Origin: Arthrobacter beigongshangensis | GTDB taxonomy: Bacteria; Bacillota; Bacilli; Bacillales_A; Planococcaceae | Reading direction: 5' to 3' | Assembly: GCF_016820585.1 (NCBI RefSeq) | Contig: NZ_JADHDX010000001.1 | Location: 496,001-560,000, forward strand | DNA length: 64,000 bases | Shown: positions 49,508 through 60,195 of the stretch, one piece after another | Position numbering within the stretch: position 1 is the stretch's first letter | Layout: the number at the start of each line of letters is the position of its first letter | The notes under the pieces: generated by a model | What the model saw: the letters and a program-made list of their open reading frames with translations, nothing else | What the model was told of the DNA's origin: nothing | The model's database searches: none | Made by a program: the position numbers and the translations under genes

Positions 49508-51334
49508 ATGGATATCATCAAAGTGATGGATGATACGTTGTCGAATAAAATTGCGGCAGGTGAAGTCGTTGAACGTCCAGCATCCATTGTCAAAGAACTT
49601 GTTGAAAATGCGATAGATGCGGACAGTACAGTCATCGAAATTGCACTCGAAGAAGCCGGTTTAACATCCATCCGCGTGACTGATAATGGGAAAGGGATGT
49701 CAAGGCAGGATGCAGTCCAATCCTTTGAACGCCATGCAACGAGTAAAATTACCAATGATCATGATTTGTTTCGCATCCGCACACTCGGTTTTCGAGGAGA
49801 AGCACTCGCCAGTATCGCTTCCGTCTCTAAAATTAGTATGTGGACGTCGGATGGAGAAACGTCTGGAACAGAAGTCCAGTTAGATGGCGGGCGTTTAACG
49901 AAGCATGATAACGCAGCGTTTCGTAAAGGGACGGACATCACTGTATCTCAATTATTTTTCAATACACCTGCACGTTTAAAATATATGAAGACCATCCAAA
50001 CGGAGCTAGGCCATACGATTGACCTCGTCAACCGACTCGCCCTTAGCCATCCGTCGATTGCCTTCAAGCTCTCGCATCAGAGTCAGGTATTGCTACAAAC
50101 CTCTGGAAATGGCGATCAACGCCGCGTGCTATCTGATATATACGGCATTGCAGTCGCCAAGAAAATGGTCCCGTTTTCAGGTGCTAATGCAGATTACAGC
50201 GTACATGGCTATGTGACATTACCAGAAATGACTCGCGCATCGAAAAATTATATGACGTTAATTGTTAATGGTAGATGGGTGAAGAGTCATGCAGTGAATC
50301 ATATCGTGTTGGATGCTTTTCACACTTATTTACCAATTGGACGTGCCCCAGTCGCCGTCATAAATGTTGAAGGGGACCCTTTTTTAACGGATGTTAACGT
50401 TCATCCTTCCAAACAGCATATTCGTATGAGTAAGGAAGGTGAGCTGTTGACGCTCATTAAAGAAGCGGTGCGAGAAGCCATTAAGAAAACGGTTATTGTG
50501 CCAGATGCGATTAAAAAAGAACCCATCAAAAAGAACCAGTCAGAGCAAGTGAATATGTGGGATTCATTCCAACCAGTTAAATCGTTGCCAGTGCAAGAGA
50601 ACCCACCGATGATCGAGACAGAGTCAGTGCCACCCACTGTCTATCACCCCTATGAAACGTTGGAAACGGAGGTTGAGAGTGAACAACCCCTTTGGACGGT
50701 CAATGAAGCACCGCCTACTACTGAACGACCGGTAAGCGAACCGAAAAAAGCGTTTCCCTCACTCGTTCCAGTGGGGCAGGTGCACGGGACGTATATTGTG
50801 GCACAAAACGAAGATGGTTTCTTTATGATTGACCAACATGCTGCACAAGAACGGATAAAATATGAGTTTTTTAGAGATAAATTAGCGAAGCCGGATCATG
50901 AAGAACGCCAGCTGTTATTGCTGCCAATGATGTTTCATTATTCGGCAGATGATAAGACGAAAATCGAGGAAAACGCCACGCTTCTTCACGATGTTGGTAT
51001 TTTTCTTGAGGAGTTCGGATCAGCCTCTTATGCGGTAAAGGAATATCCATCCTGGTTTCCTGAAGGACAAGAAACGGAGATTATTGAAGAACTCATTGAA
51101 CAAGTATTGGAAAAACGTAAAATAGATGTTGGCAAACTTCGCGAGGAAGCTGCGATTATGATGAGTTGTAAACGCTCCATTAAGGCTAATCATTATTTGA
51201 CAGTTGCGGATATGGAAAGGCTGTTGCATGATTTAGAGGAATGTGAAAATCCATTCACTTGTCCACATGGACGACCTGTACTCATTCATTTCACCACATA
51301 CGAACTTGAGAAAATGTTTAAACGTGTCATGTGA
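49508..51334 (+). CDS. mutL: DNA mismatch repair endonuclease MutL
   Basis: GHKL ATPase that nicks DNA during mismatch repair. N-terminal ATPase motifs: NKIAAGEVVERPASIVKELVEN, DNGKGM, and RGEALASIASVS. A Pro/Glu-rich linker (about 340-410) precedes the C-terminal endonuclease domain with MIDQHAAQERIKYE, SCKRSIKANHYL and the closing CPHGRPVLI, so nicking activity is likely. 608 residues. ATG 49508 follows AAAGGGTGAG right after the repeat; the in-frame start at 49487 is inside it. Confidence 0.96.
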   Translation: MDIIKVMDDTLSNKIAAGEVVERPASIVKELVENAIDADSTVIEIALEEAGLTSIRVTDNGKGMSRQDAVQSFERHATSKITNDHDLFRIRTLGFRGEALASIASVSKISMWTSDGETSGTEVQLDGGRLTKHDNAAFRKGTDITVSQLFFNTPARLKYMKTIQTELGHTIDLVNRLALSHPSIAFKLSHQSQVLLQTSGNGDQRRVLSDIYGIAVAKKMVPFSGANADYSVHGYVTLPEMTRASKNYMTLIVNGRWVKSHAVNHIVLDAFHTYLPIGRAPVAVINVEGDPFLTDVNVHPSKQHIRMSKEGELLTLIKEAVREAIKKTVIVPDAIKKEPIKKNQSEQVNMWDSFQPVKSLPVQENPPMIETESVPPTVYHPYETLETEVESEQPLWTVNEAPPTTERPVSEPKKAFPSLVPVGQVHGTYIVAQNEDGFFMIDQHAAQERIKYEFFRDKLAKPDHEERQLLLLPMMFHYSADDKTKIEENATLLHDVGIFLEEFGSASYAVKEYPSWFPEGQETEIIEELIEQVLEKRKIDVGKLREEAAIMMSCKRSIKANHYLTVADMERLLHDLEECENPFTCPHGRPVLIHFTTYELEKMFKRVM

Positions 51335-51357
51335 AGACGATAGGACGGAGGATGATT

Positions 51358-52272
51358 ATGAAGGACTTGACAATGGAAATGTCGGACGGTTTTGCAATCC
51401 ATGCGTTCATCTTACAGCCGGCTGGTGTGCCAAAAGGGCATATCCATTTGTTGCATGGGATGGCTGAACATATTGGTAGATACGCAGAGTTTGCACATTT
51501 TCTATCGGAACAGGGCTACATCGTCTCTGGGCATGACCACCGCGGACATGGGAGAACAGTTGAATTGAATGGCACACTCGGGCACTTTGCAGATCAAGGC
51601 GGCTTTGAGCGGGTTGTACAAGATGTTTATGAAATTATAACAGCGCTGCGTGCACAACATCCGTCAAATCGTTTTATATTATTCGGACATAGTATGGGCT
51701 CGTTTGTAGCACGTAGATTTGTGCAATTGCATGGCGAAGAAGTGGATCTTACGGTATTTTCGGGTACAGGTGGAAACCCAGGTGTGAGTCGTTTGGCAGG
51801 GCAGCTCGCAGCTTATGTTAATGGCAAGAAAAATGGTTTCGACCAACCAGATCATTTTTTGAATAAGCTATTGTTTGGCGGCTTCAATAAATCCGTTCAA
51901 AACCGGAAAACGCCATTCGACTGGTTATCGAATAATCCGGAGGCTGTTGCACAATATGAAGCGGATCCTGCCTGCGGTTTTGTCCCAACGACGCGATTTT
52001 TCGCAGATTTGTTTGAAGGGGTCGGGAAAGTTCACGCTTCCGATGAAATTAACAATATTCCTAAAGATTTGCCGATATTATTGTTTTCAGGAATTGAGGA
52101 CCCCGTGGGTAATCATGGAAAAGGGGTTTGGAATGCAGCGCAGCATTATGATCGTGCGGGTATTGAAGATGTGACGGTGATGTTATTTGAAGGTGGTAGA
52201 CATGAAATGCTCAATGAAAACAATCGTCAGGATGTGTTTGAGGCGGTGGTCAATTGGATGGAAAAACGATGA
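51358..52272 (+). CDS. Alpha/beta hydrolase (monoacylglycerol lipase-like)
   Basis: Serine hydrolase of the lysophospholipase/monoglyceride lipase type. [13 protein letters not shown] near residue 35 supplies the oxyanion region, FGHSMGS near 112 the nucleophile elbow, and the acid and His are likely in [12 protein letters not shown] and [11 protein letters not shown]. 304 residues, no signal peptide. Start taken as ATG 51358, 6 nt after GGAGG; ATG 51352 and a GTG at 51331 are alternatives. The 3' end overlaps miaA by 4 bp. It is not normally between mutL and miaA in B. subtilis. Substrate unknown. Confidence 0.85.
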   Translation: MKDLTMEMSDGFAIHAFILQPAGVPKGHIHLLHGMAEHIGRYAEFAHFLSEQGYIVSGHDHRGHGRTVELNGTLGHFADQGGFERVVQDVYEIITALRAQHPSNRFILFGHSMGSFVARRFVQLHGEEVDLTVFSGTGGNPGVSRLAGQLAAYVNGKKNGFDQPDHFLNKLLFGGFNKSVQNRKTPFDWLSNNPEAVAQYEADPACGFVPTTRFFADLFEGVGKVHASDEINNIPKDLPILLFSGIEDPVGNHGKGVWNAAQHYDRAGIEDVTVMLFEGGRHEMLNENNRQDVFEAVVNWMEKR

Positions 52273-53216
52273 GCAAGAGGCCAGAAGTCATTGCCATCGT
52301 CGGACCGACAGCGTCGGGGAAAACCGCTTTAAGCGTAGAGCTTGCCAAGGCTATTGGTGGGGAAGTCATTAATGGCGATGCGATGCAAGTGTATAAGAAG
52401 CTGGATATTGGCACCGCAAAAATTACAGTCGAGGAAATGGATGGCGTACCGCATCATTTATTTGATGTGAAAGAACCGGACGAGCCCTTTTCGGTAGCTG
52501 AATATCAAACCGCTGTACGTCATTGGATAAAGGATATTCAGGACCGTGGGAAAACGCCGATAATTGCAGGGGGAACAGGCTTGTATGTGCAATCCGTGCT
52601 GTATGATTTCCGTTTTACAGAAGAGGCGGCGAATCTTGCGGTGAGGGAACGATTGGAGCAGGAATTGGCGGAGCAAGGTGCTGATGCACTCTATGCGAAA
52701 CTATTGTCTGTCGATCCAGCAGGTGCTGAAAAAATTCATCCTAATAATCATCGCCGACTTGTACGCGCACTTGAAATTATTGAAGTGACAGGTAAAACAA
52801 AAGGAGCCCACGAAGAGAATGCAGGTCATGCGCCTCTTTACAATCATCTGCTCATCGGGCTTGAGATGGACCGGGACGTGCTGTACGAGCGAATTGATCG
52901 CCGCGTGGACATCATGATGGACAATGGATTGTTCGCTGAAGCGAAGGGCTTATGGGATGTAGGCATACGGAATGTGCAATCTGTTCAAGCAATTGGTTAT
53001 AAAGAACTTCATCAAACAATCGAAGGAAAACTGTTGCTCGAAGAGGCTATTGAATTAATCAAAAAAAATACACGTCATTATGCCAAACGCCAAATGACTT
53101 ATTTTCGTAACAAGCTAGAGGTGGATTGGTTCGATGCACAATTGGGGACTACAGAAATTATTCGGGGTATTTTGACAATTGTGCAGGATTTTGAGCATGG
53201 AAAGCGAATAAGGTAA
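52269..53216 (+). CDS. miaA: tRNA dimethylallyltransferase
   Basis: Adds the isopentenyl group to A37 of tRNAs that read U-starting codons; MiaB then methylthiolates it. P-loop [47 protein letters not shown], and the C-terminal [13 protein letters not shown] signature are present. 315 residues. ATG 52269 overlaps the hydrolase stop (ATGA) and has only a weak ribosome site, which suggests coupling. hfq follows after 45 bp. Confidence 0.95.
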   Translation: MSKRPEVIAIVGPTASGKTALSVELAKAIGGEVINGDAMQVYKKLDIGTAKITVEEMDGVPHHLFDVKEPDEPFSVAEYQTAVRHWIKDIQDRGKTPIIAGGTGLYVQSVLYDFRFTEEAANLAVRERLEQELAEQGADALYAKLLSVDPAGAEKIHPNNHRRLVRALEIIEVTGKTKGAHEENAGHAPLYNHLLIGLEMDRDVLYERIDRRVDIMMDNGLFAEAKGLWDVGIRNVQSVQAIGYKELHQTIEGKLLLEEAIELIKKNTRHYAKRQMTYFRNKLEVDWFDAQLGTTEIIRGILTIVQDFEHGKRIR

Positions 53217-53261
53217 GGGGAGCAGGAGAAATATAAGCACACCAACAGGAGGATTCTGCGT

Positions 53262-53486
53262 ATGGCACAGGGGAATATGCAAGAAACATTTTTAAACTCG
53301 TTACGAAAGAATAACACATTTGTAACGGTATTTTTACTCAATGGATTTCAATTGAAAGGACTTATTAAATCGTATGACAATTATACTGTCTTACTTGAAA
53401 CAGACGGCAAACAGCAATTGATTTACAAACATGCGATTTCAACTTACGTCCCAGCGAAACCAGTGATTTTGAAAGACCAAGAGTAA
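53262..53486 (+). CDS. hfq: RNA chaperone Hfq
   Basis: Hexameric Sm-like RNA-binding protein. 74 residues; Sm1 ([21 protein letters not shown]) and Sm2 ([13 protein letters not shown]) motifs are clear. ATG 53262 after AGGAGG. The miaA-hfq order is common to many bacteria. A strong terminator follows at 53493. In Gram-positives its role in small-RNA regulation varies, so the effect here is not implied. Confidence 0.97.
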   Translation: MAQGNMQETFLNSLRKNNTFVTVFLLNGFQLKGLIKSYDNYTVLLETDGKQQLIYKHAISTYVPAKPVILKDQE

Positions 53487-53492
53487 TGCGAG

Positions 53493-53533
53493 AAAGCAGA
53501 ATTAGGAGCGAGCCTCCTGGTTCTGCTTTTTTA
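53493..53533 (+). terminator. Intrinsic terminator of hfq
   Basis: AAGCAGAATTAGGAG pairs with CTCCTGGTTCTGCTT, followed by a T run. Confidence 0.88.
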
Positions 53534-53540
53534 CTTTATT

Positions 53541-53648
53541 CAGCATCCATTCAGTGGGGGCGGTAAAGCCTCCGGACGCAATCACGCCGAGGCTCGATTG
53601 CTTTGTGAGTTCTGGCATCAGCATTCTACCGAATGGGGTTAATTGATT
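53541..53648. repeat. Family A repeat, copy 12 (diverged short type)
   Basis: GCCTCCGGACG (53568-) runs directly into CAATCACGCC-GA-GGCTCGATTG; a second GGTTAATTGATT end occurs about 45 bp later. CAGCATCCATTCAGTGG upstream can pair with CATTCTACCGAATGG downstream only imperfectly. Confidence 0.6.
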
Positions 53649-53667
53649 ACTAAAACATCCTTAATCG

Positions 53668-53695
53668 TTGACCTACACGGACAGACTGATAAGAT
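53668..53695 (+). promoter_or_regulatory. Probable promoter for the PLP enzyme gene
   Basis: TTGACC (53668-53673), 16 bp, TAAGAT (53690-53695), 35 bp before the start codon. Confidence 0.55.
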
Positions 53696-53730
53696 AATGA
53701 AGTGACTATTTTACGGAATGAGGAATTAAC

Positions 53731-54996
53731 ATGATGTTGGAAGAACAAGATGAGTTTCTGTTTGCAAAAGCGGAAGAAATTGAAGAAAAGCTAACTCCGT
53801 TTTTTAAAGAAGTTGAAAAAATAGCCTTTTACAATCAACGGAAAGTGCTTGCGGCGTTCCGTAAAAATATGGTAAGTGATTTTCATCTTACTGGCTCTAC
53901 GGGTTATGGCTACGATGATAGCGGTCGTGATGTGCTGGAACAGGTTTATGCTGATGTTTTCGGAGCAGAGGCTTGCCTTGTGCGCAATCAAATTATTTCA
54001 GGTACACATGCGATTTCTATCAGTCTCTTCGGCATTTTGCGCCCAGGAGATGAACTGCTGTATATTACAGGGAAACCGTATGATACATTGGAATCTATCG
54101 TAGCAGGTAAAGGGAAAGATACTGGTTCTCTACAAGATTATGGCATTACGTATAAGCATATTGATTTGAATAAAGATGGCTCTGTTGATTTTGATGCAGT
54201 TGCTAAAAATATGCATAGTAAAACAAAAATGATTGGAATTCAGCGGTCGAAAGGTTATTCAGATCGACCGTCCTTTTTGGTGGATGAAATCAGTGAAATG
54301 GTACGTAAAGTAAAGGCGATTAATCCTGATGTTGTTGTGTTCGTCGATAATTGTTATGGGGAATTCGTCGAGGACAAAGAGCCGATGCAAGTAGGTGCTG
54401 ATTTAATGGCGGGGTCGCTTATTAAAAACCCCGGTGGTGGACTTGTGCGAACAGGTGGATACATAGCTGGGCGTGCCGATCTCGTTGAGCAATGCGCTTA
54501 CCGCATGACGTCCCCAGGACTAGGGGCAGAAGCTGGGGCATCGCTAGATACGCTGTTAGAGATGTACCAAGGCTTTTTCCTTGCACCACACGTTGTTAGC
54601 CAAGCCGTGAAGGGTGCTTTATTTACGGCGGCTCTTCTCGAAGACTTCGGTCTGACGACATCGCCACATTATACAGAGAAAAGAACGGATTTAATCCAAT
54701 CTGTATCCTTTGCCAATGCCGACCAAATGATTGCTTTCTGTCGTACTATTCAAGCTAACTCGCCCATCAATGCGCATTATGCACCAGAGCCGTCGTATAT
54801 GCCTGGTTACACGGACGATGTCATTATGGCGGCGGGAACGTTTATCCAAGGCTCCAGCATCGAGCTGACAGCTGATGGTCCGATTAGACCGCCGTATACA
54901 GCCTATGTGCAAGGTGGATTGACCTATGAGCATGTAAAGGCAGCGGTGCTGTCCTCCGTCGAGAAGCTAGTAATAGAAGGATTGATTGAACGGTAA
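53731..54996 (+). CDS. ynbB: YnbB-like PLP-dependent enzyme (methionine gamma-lyase family)
   Basis: Fold type I pyridoxal phosphate protein often labelled 'aluminum resistance protein'; the true reaction is unproven, though Cys/Met lyase activity is inferred for the family. HLTGSTGYGYDDSGRD near 50, LVRNQIISGTHAISISLFG, VVFVDNCYGEFVE and GSLIKNPGGGL with the presumed PLP Lys near 233 are typical. 421 residues. ATG 53731 or 53734. In B. subtilis it is flanked by hflX (ynbA) and glnRA, which are not here; a convergent terminator and lexA follow. Confidence 0.85.
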   Translation: MMLEEQDEFLFAKAEEIEEKLTPFFKEVEKIAFYNQRKVLAAFRKNMVSDFHLTGSTGYGYDDSGRDVLEQVYADVFGAEACLVRNQIISGTHAISISLFGILRPGDELLYITGKPYDTLESIVAGKGKDTGSLQDYGITYKHIDLNKDGSVDFDAVAKNMHSKTKMIGIQRSKGYSDRPSFLVDEISEMVRKVKAINPDVVVFVDNCYGEFVEDKEPMQVGADLMAGSLIKNPGGGLVRTGGYIAGRADLVEQCAYRMTSPGLGAEAGASLDTLLEMYQGFFLAPHVVSQAVKGALFTAALLEDFGLTTSPHYTEKRTDLIQSVSFANADQMIAFCRTIQANSPINAHYAPEPSYMPGYTDDVIMAAGTFIQGSSIELTADGPIRPPYTAYVQGGLTYEHVKAAVLSSVEKLVIEGLIER

Positions 54997-55034
54997 ATTG
55001 AACAAACTATCATTATAATACTCAACAAAACAAA

Positions 55035-55072
55035 AGAAAGAGCTGCTCCCATGTAAAGGGAGCAGCTTTTTA
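55035..55072. terminator. Bidirectional terminator between ynbB and lexA
   Basis: AAGAGCTGCTCCC, 7 nt loop, GGGAGCAGCTTTTT; A-rich on the left and T-rich on the right, so it can serve both convergent genes. Confidence 0.9.
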
Positions 55073-55075
55073 CGT

Positions 55076-55696
55076 TTAGTGGATATAACGATAGACACCA
55101 ACTACTTTTCCCAAAATAGATACATTGTCAACGATGATTGGGTCCATTGAAGAGTTTTCAGGTTGAAGACGGAAATAATCTTTTTCTTTGAAGAAACGCT
55201 TCACCGTTGCTTCTTCCTCTTCAGTCATCGCCACAACGATTTCTCCATTTTGCGCAGTTTGTTGCTGCTTGACGATTACATGGTCACCGTTTAAAATACC
55301 GGCTTCAATCATGCTGTTACCGACAATTTCAAGCATGAAGAGTTTGTCCTCAGTTGTCCCAAATGATTCTGGTAATGGGAAGTACTCCTCAATATTTTCA
55401 ATTGCAGTAATTGGCAAACCAGCCGTCACCTTACCGACTAGTGGAACGTTGAGAACACCTGGTTTCATCGCTTCTAGGCCTTCCGGGTCAAGAATTTCGA
55501 TAGCCCTTGGTTTTGTAGGATCTCGTCTAATGAAACCTTTACTTTCTAATCGTGCAAGATGCCCATGGACAGTCGAACTAGATGCTAGACCAACAGCCTC
55601 GCCAATTTCTCTTACGGATGGCGGATAACCTTTTTTCTTTACTTCAGCTTTTATGAAGGACAAAATATCTTCCTGCCTCTTCGAAATTTTTTTCAT
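55076..55696 (-). CDS. lexA: SOS repressor LexA
   Basis: Represses DNA-damage genes and cleaves itself with activated RecA. N-terminal winged helix ([37 protein letters not shown]), cleavage site Ala-Gly in VGKVTAGLP, catalytic Ser in [10 protein letters not shown] and Lys in ATVKRFFKE. 206 residues. ATG at 55696 (reading leftward) with GAGAGGTG; a GTG 9 bp further upstream lies in that site. Divergent from yneA, with which it shares the control region 55780-55886. Confidence 0.97.
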   Translation of the reverse strand: MKKISKRQEDILSFIKAEVKKKGYPPSVREIGEAVGLASSSTVHGHLARLESKGFIRRDPTKPRAIEILDPEGLEAMKPGVLNVPLVGKVTAGLPITAIENIEEYFPLPESFGTTEDKLFMLEIVGNSMIEAGILNGDHVIVKQQQTAQNGEIVVAMTEEEEATVKRFFKEKDYFRLQPENSSMDPIIVDNVSILGKVVGVYRYIH

Positions 55697-55780
55697 TCCG
55701 TTCACCTCTCAGCTCATATTCTACTCATTTTTGAAAGACGTGAAGCGAGTCACGATCAGTCGTCTTATTTCAATATGTTC

Positions 55781-55809
55781 AGTATATCAGCATTGCGAAC
55801 AAATGGCAA
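55781..55809 (-). promoter_or_regulatory. lexA promoter with degenerate SOS half-site
   Basis: On the - strand TTGCCA (55809-55804), 17 bp, TATACT (55786-55781). CGAAC at 55796-55800 on the + strand lies inside the spacer and is a one-armed SOS match, consistent with autoregulation. Confidence 0.65.
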
Positions 55810-55829
55810 ACACAGGTTCTGAAAAAGTA

Positions 55830-55858
55830 TTGACATTTGTTTTTTTATTTTCTATACT
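55830..55858 (+). promoter_or_regulatory. yneA promoter
   Basis: TTGACA (55830-55835), 17 bp, TATACT (55853-55858), close to the sigmaA consensus. Confidence 0.85.
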
Positions 55859-55859
55859 A

Positions 55860-55886
55860 AGAACAAGTATTCCGAACAAACATTCT
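55860..55886. promoter_or_regulatory. Two adjacent LexA boxes at the yneA start site
   Basis: AGAACAAGTATTCC (55860-55873) and CGAACAAACATTCT (55873-55886), each with a GAAC arm and an imperfect right arm. They cover the expected +1 region, which suits LexA repression. Confidence 0.75.
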
Positions 55887-55900
55887 AGAGGAGGATTATC

Positions 55901-56895
<995 letters not shown>

Positions 56896-56938
56896 GTATA
56901 CGTTTTATGTATTCACGAAATAAAATGGAGGAAGTCAA

Positions 56939-57172
56939 ATGCTATTATCGGAAAAAATGAACCGTATTAACGAACTTTCAAAAAAATCAAAAACGACTGG
57001 CTTAACAATAGAAGAAGCCAAGGAGCAAACGCTTCTGCGCAAGGAATACTTGGAAACATTCAGGTCGTCTATGCGTGGTACAATTGAACAGGTGAAAATA
57101 ATCGATCCTGATGGCAATGATGTGACACCGGAAAAGGTGAAACAAGCTCGCAATAGCAAATACTTAAACTGA
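56939..57172 (+). CDS. ynzC: YnzC family protein (DUF896)
   Basis: Small conserved Bacillales protein, 77 residues, of unknown biochemical role; homologues form helical bundles and are tied to the SOS operon in B. subtilis. MNRINELSKKSKTTGLTIEEAKEQTLLRKEYL is the family core. ATG 56939 after TGGAGGAAG. A terminator separates it from yneB, so SOS control by readthrough is possible but not certain. Confidence 0.9.
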   Translation: MLLSEKMNRINELSKKSKTTGLTIEEAKEQTLLRKEYLETFRSSMRGTIEQVKIIDPDGNDVTPEKVKQARNSKYLN

Positions 57173-57175
57173 CCT

Positions 57176-57204
57176 TTGCAATCATTGCGCAAATTGTCTA
57201 AACT
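57176..57204 (+). promoter_or_regulatory. Probable promoter for tkt
   Basis: TTGCAA (57176-57181), 17 bp, TAAACT (57199-57204), 43 bp before tkt. Confidence 0.5.
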
Positions 57205-57247
57205 AGGAGTTGTAGAAAAATAGATTTTACGGGAGAGGAAGTATACA

Positions 57248-59254
57248 ATGACTCAACAGATTGATCAGTTAGCTATTAATACAATCCGTACACTATCCAT
57301 TGATGCAATTGAAAAAGCAAATTCGGGGCATCCAGGATTACCGATGGGCGCAGCACCAATGGCTTATACACTATGGACAAAACATATGCATCACAATCCT
57401 TCAAATCCGCAGTGGTTCAACCGTGATCGCTTTATCCTCTCGGCAGGGCATGGTTCAGCACTTCTTTATAGCCTGCTTCACCTAGGTGGCTATGGTCTTC
57501 CAATGGAAGAGCTTAAAAAGTTTAGACAATGGGGCTCTTTAACGCCTGGTCACCCAGAATATCGCCACACAGTTGGTGTTGAAGCGACTACGGGCCCACT
57601 TGGGCAAGGAATTGGTATGGCAGTCGGTGTAGCGATGGCAGAAAAACATCTTGCTGCTACATACAATAAACCGAACTTCGACGTTGTTGACCACTTTACG
57701 TATGCACTTTGTGGTGATGGTGATTTAATGGAAGGTGTTGCGGCAGAGGCTATTTCTCTTGCAGGACACTTACAATTGGATAAATTAATTGTTCTTTATG
57801 ATAGTAATGATATTTCACTTGATGGCGATCTTGACATGTCATTCTCTGAAAATACACGTAAGCGTTTTGAATCATATGGCTGGAATTATATTCGTGTAGC
57901 TGACGGTAACGACGTTGCTGAGGTTTCACAAGCGATTGAAGCAGCAAAAGGAAACACAGGTGGTCCAACAATTATCGAAGTGAAAACGGTTATTGGTTAT
58001 GGTTCACCAAATAGAGCTGGAAAATCAGATGCACATGGTATGCCTCTTGGCTCGGAAGAAGCGAAACTGACAAAAGAAAACTACAAATGGACATTTGAGG
58101 AAGATTTCCATGTGCCAGAAGGTGTTTACGAGACGTTCCAACAAGCAGCTGAAACACTTGGCGCTCAAAAAGAACAACAATGGACAGAGCTATTCACACA
58201 GTATGAGGCAGAGCACGGAGAGCTTGCGCAGCAGTTGAAAGATGCGATTGACCGCAAACTACCAGCAGACTTTGAAAAATCATTGCCGAAGTATGAAGTA
58301 GGTACATCACATGCATCGCGTTCTGCATCTGGTGATGCTATCAATGCGATTGCCAAAATGCTACCATCATTCTTTGGAGGAAGCGCAGACCTTGCTGGTT
58401 CTAACAAGACAACAATCAATGGTGCAGGTGATTTTCTTCCAACGGATTACTCAGGTCGTAATATCTGGTTCGGTGTACGTGAATTTGCAATGGGGACAGC
58501 GTTAAACGGTATGGCGCTTCACGGTGGTTTACATGTATTCGGTGGTACGTTCTTCGTATTCAGTGACTACGTGCGCCCGGCAATCAGACTATCATCACTT
58601 ATGGGTGTTCCTGTCACATACGTGTTCACACACGACAGTGTAGCGGTTGGAGAAGATGGTCCGACACATGAGCCAGTGGAGCACCTAGCATCACTTCGTG
58701 CGATGCCAGGTCTATCGGTAATTCGTCCAGCAGATGCGAATGAAACAGCGGCTGCATGGAATATCGCAGTGTCATCAGAAAGCACACCAACTGCACTCGT
58801 TCTATCACGTCAAAACTTGCCTACACTACCAAAATCGGGTGAATTGGCAATGGAAGGCGTTAAAAAAGGTGCTTACACGGTTTCACCTGCTATGAAAGAA
58901 CAAGCGGATGCAATTTTGATTGCTACTGGTTCTGAAGTAGGATTAGCTGTTGCTGCACAAACGAAATTAGCCGCTGATGGTATCGACGTAGCAGTTGTTT
59001 CTATGCCTTCTTGGGATCTCTTCGAGAAGCAGGACGAAGCTTACAAACAAAGCGTTCTACCAAAAGCAGTGAAAAAACGTCTTGGAATTGAAATGGCTGT
59101 TTCATTCGGCTGGCATAAATATGTGGGTGACGAAGGTGCAATCATCGCCATCGATACATTTGGTGCAAGTGCGCCTGGCGAAACAGTTATTAAAGAATTT
59201 GGCTTCACTGAAGAAAATGTCATTGCACAAGTAAAAGCGCTGTTCAATAACTAA
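57248..59254 (+). CDS. tkt: Transketolase
   Basis: Thiamine diphosphate enzyme of the non-oxidative pentose phosphate pathway. [38 protein letters not shown] and [14 protein letters not shown] near 154 (ThDP/Mg motif) are intact; [33 protein letters not shown] and [10 protein letters not shown] mark the other two domains. 668 residues, full length. ATG 57248 after GGGAGAGG. The stop codon lies in the left arm of a 16-bp hairpin that begins a family A repeat. Confidence 0.97.
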   Translation: MTQQIDQLAINTIRTLSIDAIEKANSGHPGLPMGAAPMAYTLWTKHMHHNPSNPQWFNRDRFILSAGHGSALLYSLLHLGGYGLPMEELKKFRQWGSLTPGHPEYRHTVGVEATTGPLGQGIGMAVGVAMAEKHLAATYNKPNFDVVDHFTYALCGDGDLMEGVAAEAISLAGHLQLDKLIVLYDSNDISLDGDLDMSFSENTRKRFESYGWNYIRVADGNDVAEVSQAIEAAKGNTGGPTIIEVKTVIGYGSPNRAGKSDAHGMPLGSEEAKLTKENYKWTFEEDFHVPEGVYETFQQAAETLGAQKEQQWTELFTQYEAEHGELAQQLKDAIDRKLPADFEKSLPKYEVGTSHASRSASGDAINAIAKMLPSFFGGSADLAGSNKTTINGAGDFLPTDYSGRNIWFGVREFAMGTALNGMALHGGLHVFGGTFFVFSDYVRPAIRLSSLMGVPVTYVFTHDSVAVGEDGPTHEPVEHLASLRAMPGLSVIRPADANETAAAWNIAVSSESTPTALVLSRQNLPTLPKSGELAMEGVKKGAYTVSPAMKEQADAILIATGSEVGLAVAAQTKLAADGIDVAVVSMPSWDLFEKQDEAYKQSVLPKAVKKRLGIEMAVSFGWHKYVGDEGAIIAIDTFGASAPGETVIKEFGFTEENVIAQVKALFNN

Positions 59255-59513
59255 CTTACTTCAGCAGAAAACCTTTGCTGAAGTAAGTTAGCAGTCCCCT
59301 GGAGGATGTCACAAATTTTGAGGGGAGTTTTAAGAGGGCAGTCTAAGTCCGCGACGTCCTGAAAGGCAAGTGCCTTAATTTCTGCAAAGAACGCAGAAAT
59401 ACGGCAAATCGAACCCTGCGTTGTTCGATTCGCAACGACTGCATGACCTACATTCTGTAGGCCTCAAGCGCAATTCAAAATTTGGACGCAATTACGCCAA
59501 GGTGTAATTGATT
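59251..59513. repeat. Family A repeat, copy 13 (longest, with module C)
   Basis: Perfect 16-bp hairpin CTAACTTACTTCAGCA (59251-59266) with its complement at 59276-59291, then a variant left end (CCTGGAGGATGTCAC), AAATTTTGA/TCAAAATTT, inner stem GCAGTC/GACTGC, module C, CCTAC-ATTCT-GTAGG and CAATTACGCC-AA-GGTGTAATTG. The third hairpin reads CCCGC-ATCCT-GCGGG in copy 1, so both arms differ together. Confidence 0.88.
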
Positions 59514-59521
59514 AAATTATC

Positions 59522-59567
59522 AAAGTTCCATTGGCTGTAAATTTGACAGCCGATGGAACTTTTTTTG
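59522..59567 (+). terminator. Intrinsic terminator after tkt
   Basis: AAAGTTCCATTGGCTGT pairs with ACAGCCGATGGAACTTT, followed by a long T run. Confidence 0.92.
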
Positions 59568-59677
59568 TAGGATTTTAACTTATCTATCTTTTCCGACAAT
59601 AATAGTGCTGTTCCATTCCGCAATATGACAGCCTTTTCATTCCAAACGATGTACCTTAGTAATAGGGGGTGGCGAAA

Positions 59678-60127
59678 TTGCGATCATACGGAATTTATAA
59701 AGTGAAAGAAATGTACCAGCCATTCGTTATTGGGCGCGAGCGACTATTGTATGACCTTTTGAAAGAAGATGGGCAGCATCATGATTGTATGCGAGAAGTA
59801 GATTACTTATGTGACCGGCTGGAAGAAGAGTTAATCAACGAAGCGATAGTGACGAATCTCGGTAAAGGCTTTACTTCCATTGAGTGCCGAAACGGGGAAT
59901 ATAAGCTGACACATCCTGTCAAGGGGTCTATCCTCGTCTCTCACTCATCGTATTCACTGAATGTGTTCTGTGATGGTTCCCGTATGCTGGACCTTGATCT
60001 GTTCGTTGCCTTATCTGGTGCTGGCGACCGTTTCTTTGCTGTAATGGATGGACATGGGGAGTGGGGCTGGTTGAAGCCGGTCAAATATGCGGATCTTCGC
60101 ATGAGGGAAGAAAATGTATTTTTATGA
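59678..60127 (+). CDS. sirA: SirA-like sporulation inhibitor of replication (YneE)
   Basis: In B. subtilis SirA binds DnaA domain I at the start of sporulation to block new replication rounds. This 149-residue product has the right length and position (after tkt, before yneF) and keeps GRERLLYDLL and FFAVMDGHGEWGWLKPVKY, which resemble SirA GRESVMFELF and FLAMDFNTKRYGWLNPVK. Overall identity is low, so the call leans on context. TTG 59678 is about 8 nt from TAGGGGG; a GTG at 59669 lies in the ribosome site. Confidence 0.75.
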   Translation: MRSYGIYKVKEMYQPFVIGRERLLYDLLKEDGQHHDCMREVDYLCDRLEEELINEAIVTNLGKGFTSIECRNGEYKLTHPVKGSILVSHSSYSLNVFCDGSRMLDLDLFVALSGAGDRFFAVMDGHGEWGWLKPVKYADLRMREENVFL

Positions 60128-60134
60128 ACAGAAA

Positions 60135-60192
60135 TAGAGCCACGTAAAAAAGGTCTGCTTGCGTGTTAGCGGGCCTCTTTTACATGGCTCTT
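60135..60192. terminator. Bidirectional terminator, sirA / convergent ORF
   Basis: AGAGCCACGTAAAAAAGGTCTGC pairs with GCGGGCCTCTTTTACATGGCTCT, with A-rich and T-rich flanks suited to both directions. Confidence 0.8.
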
Positions 60193-60195
60193 GTG

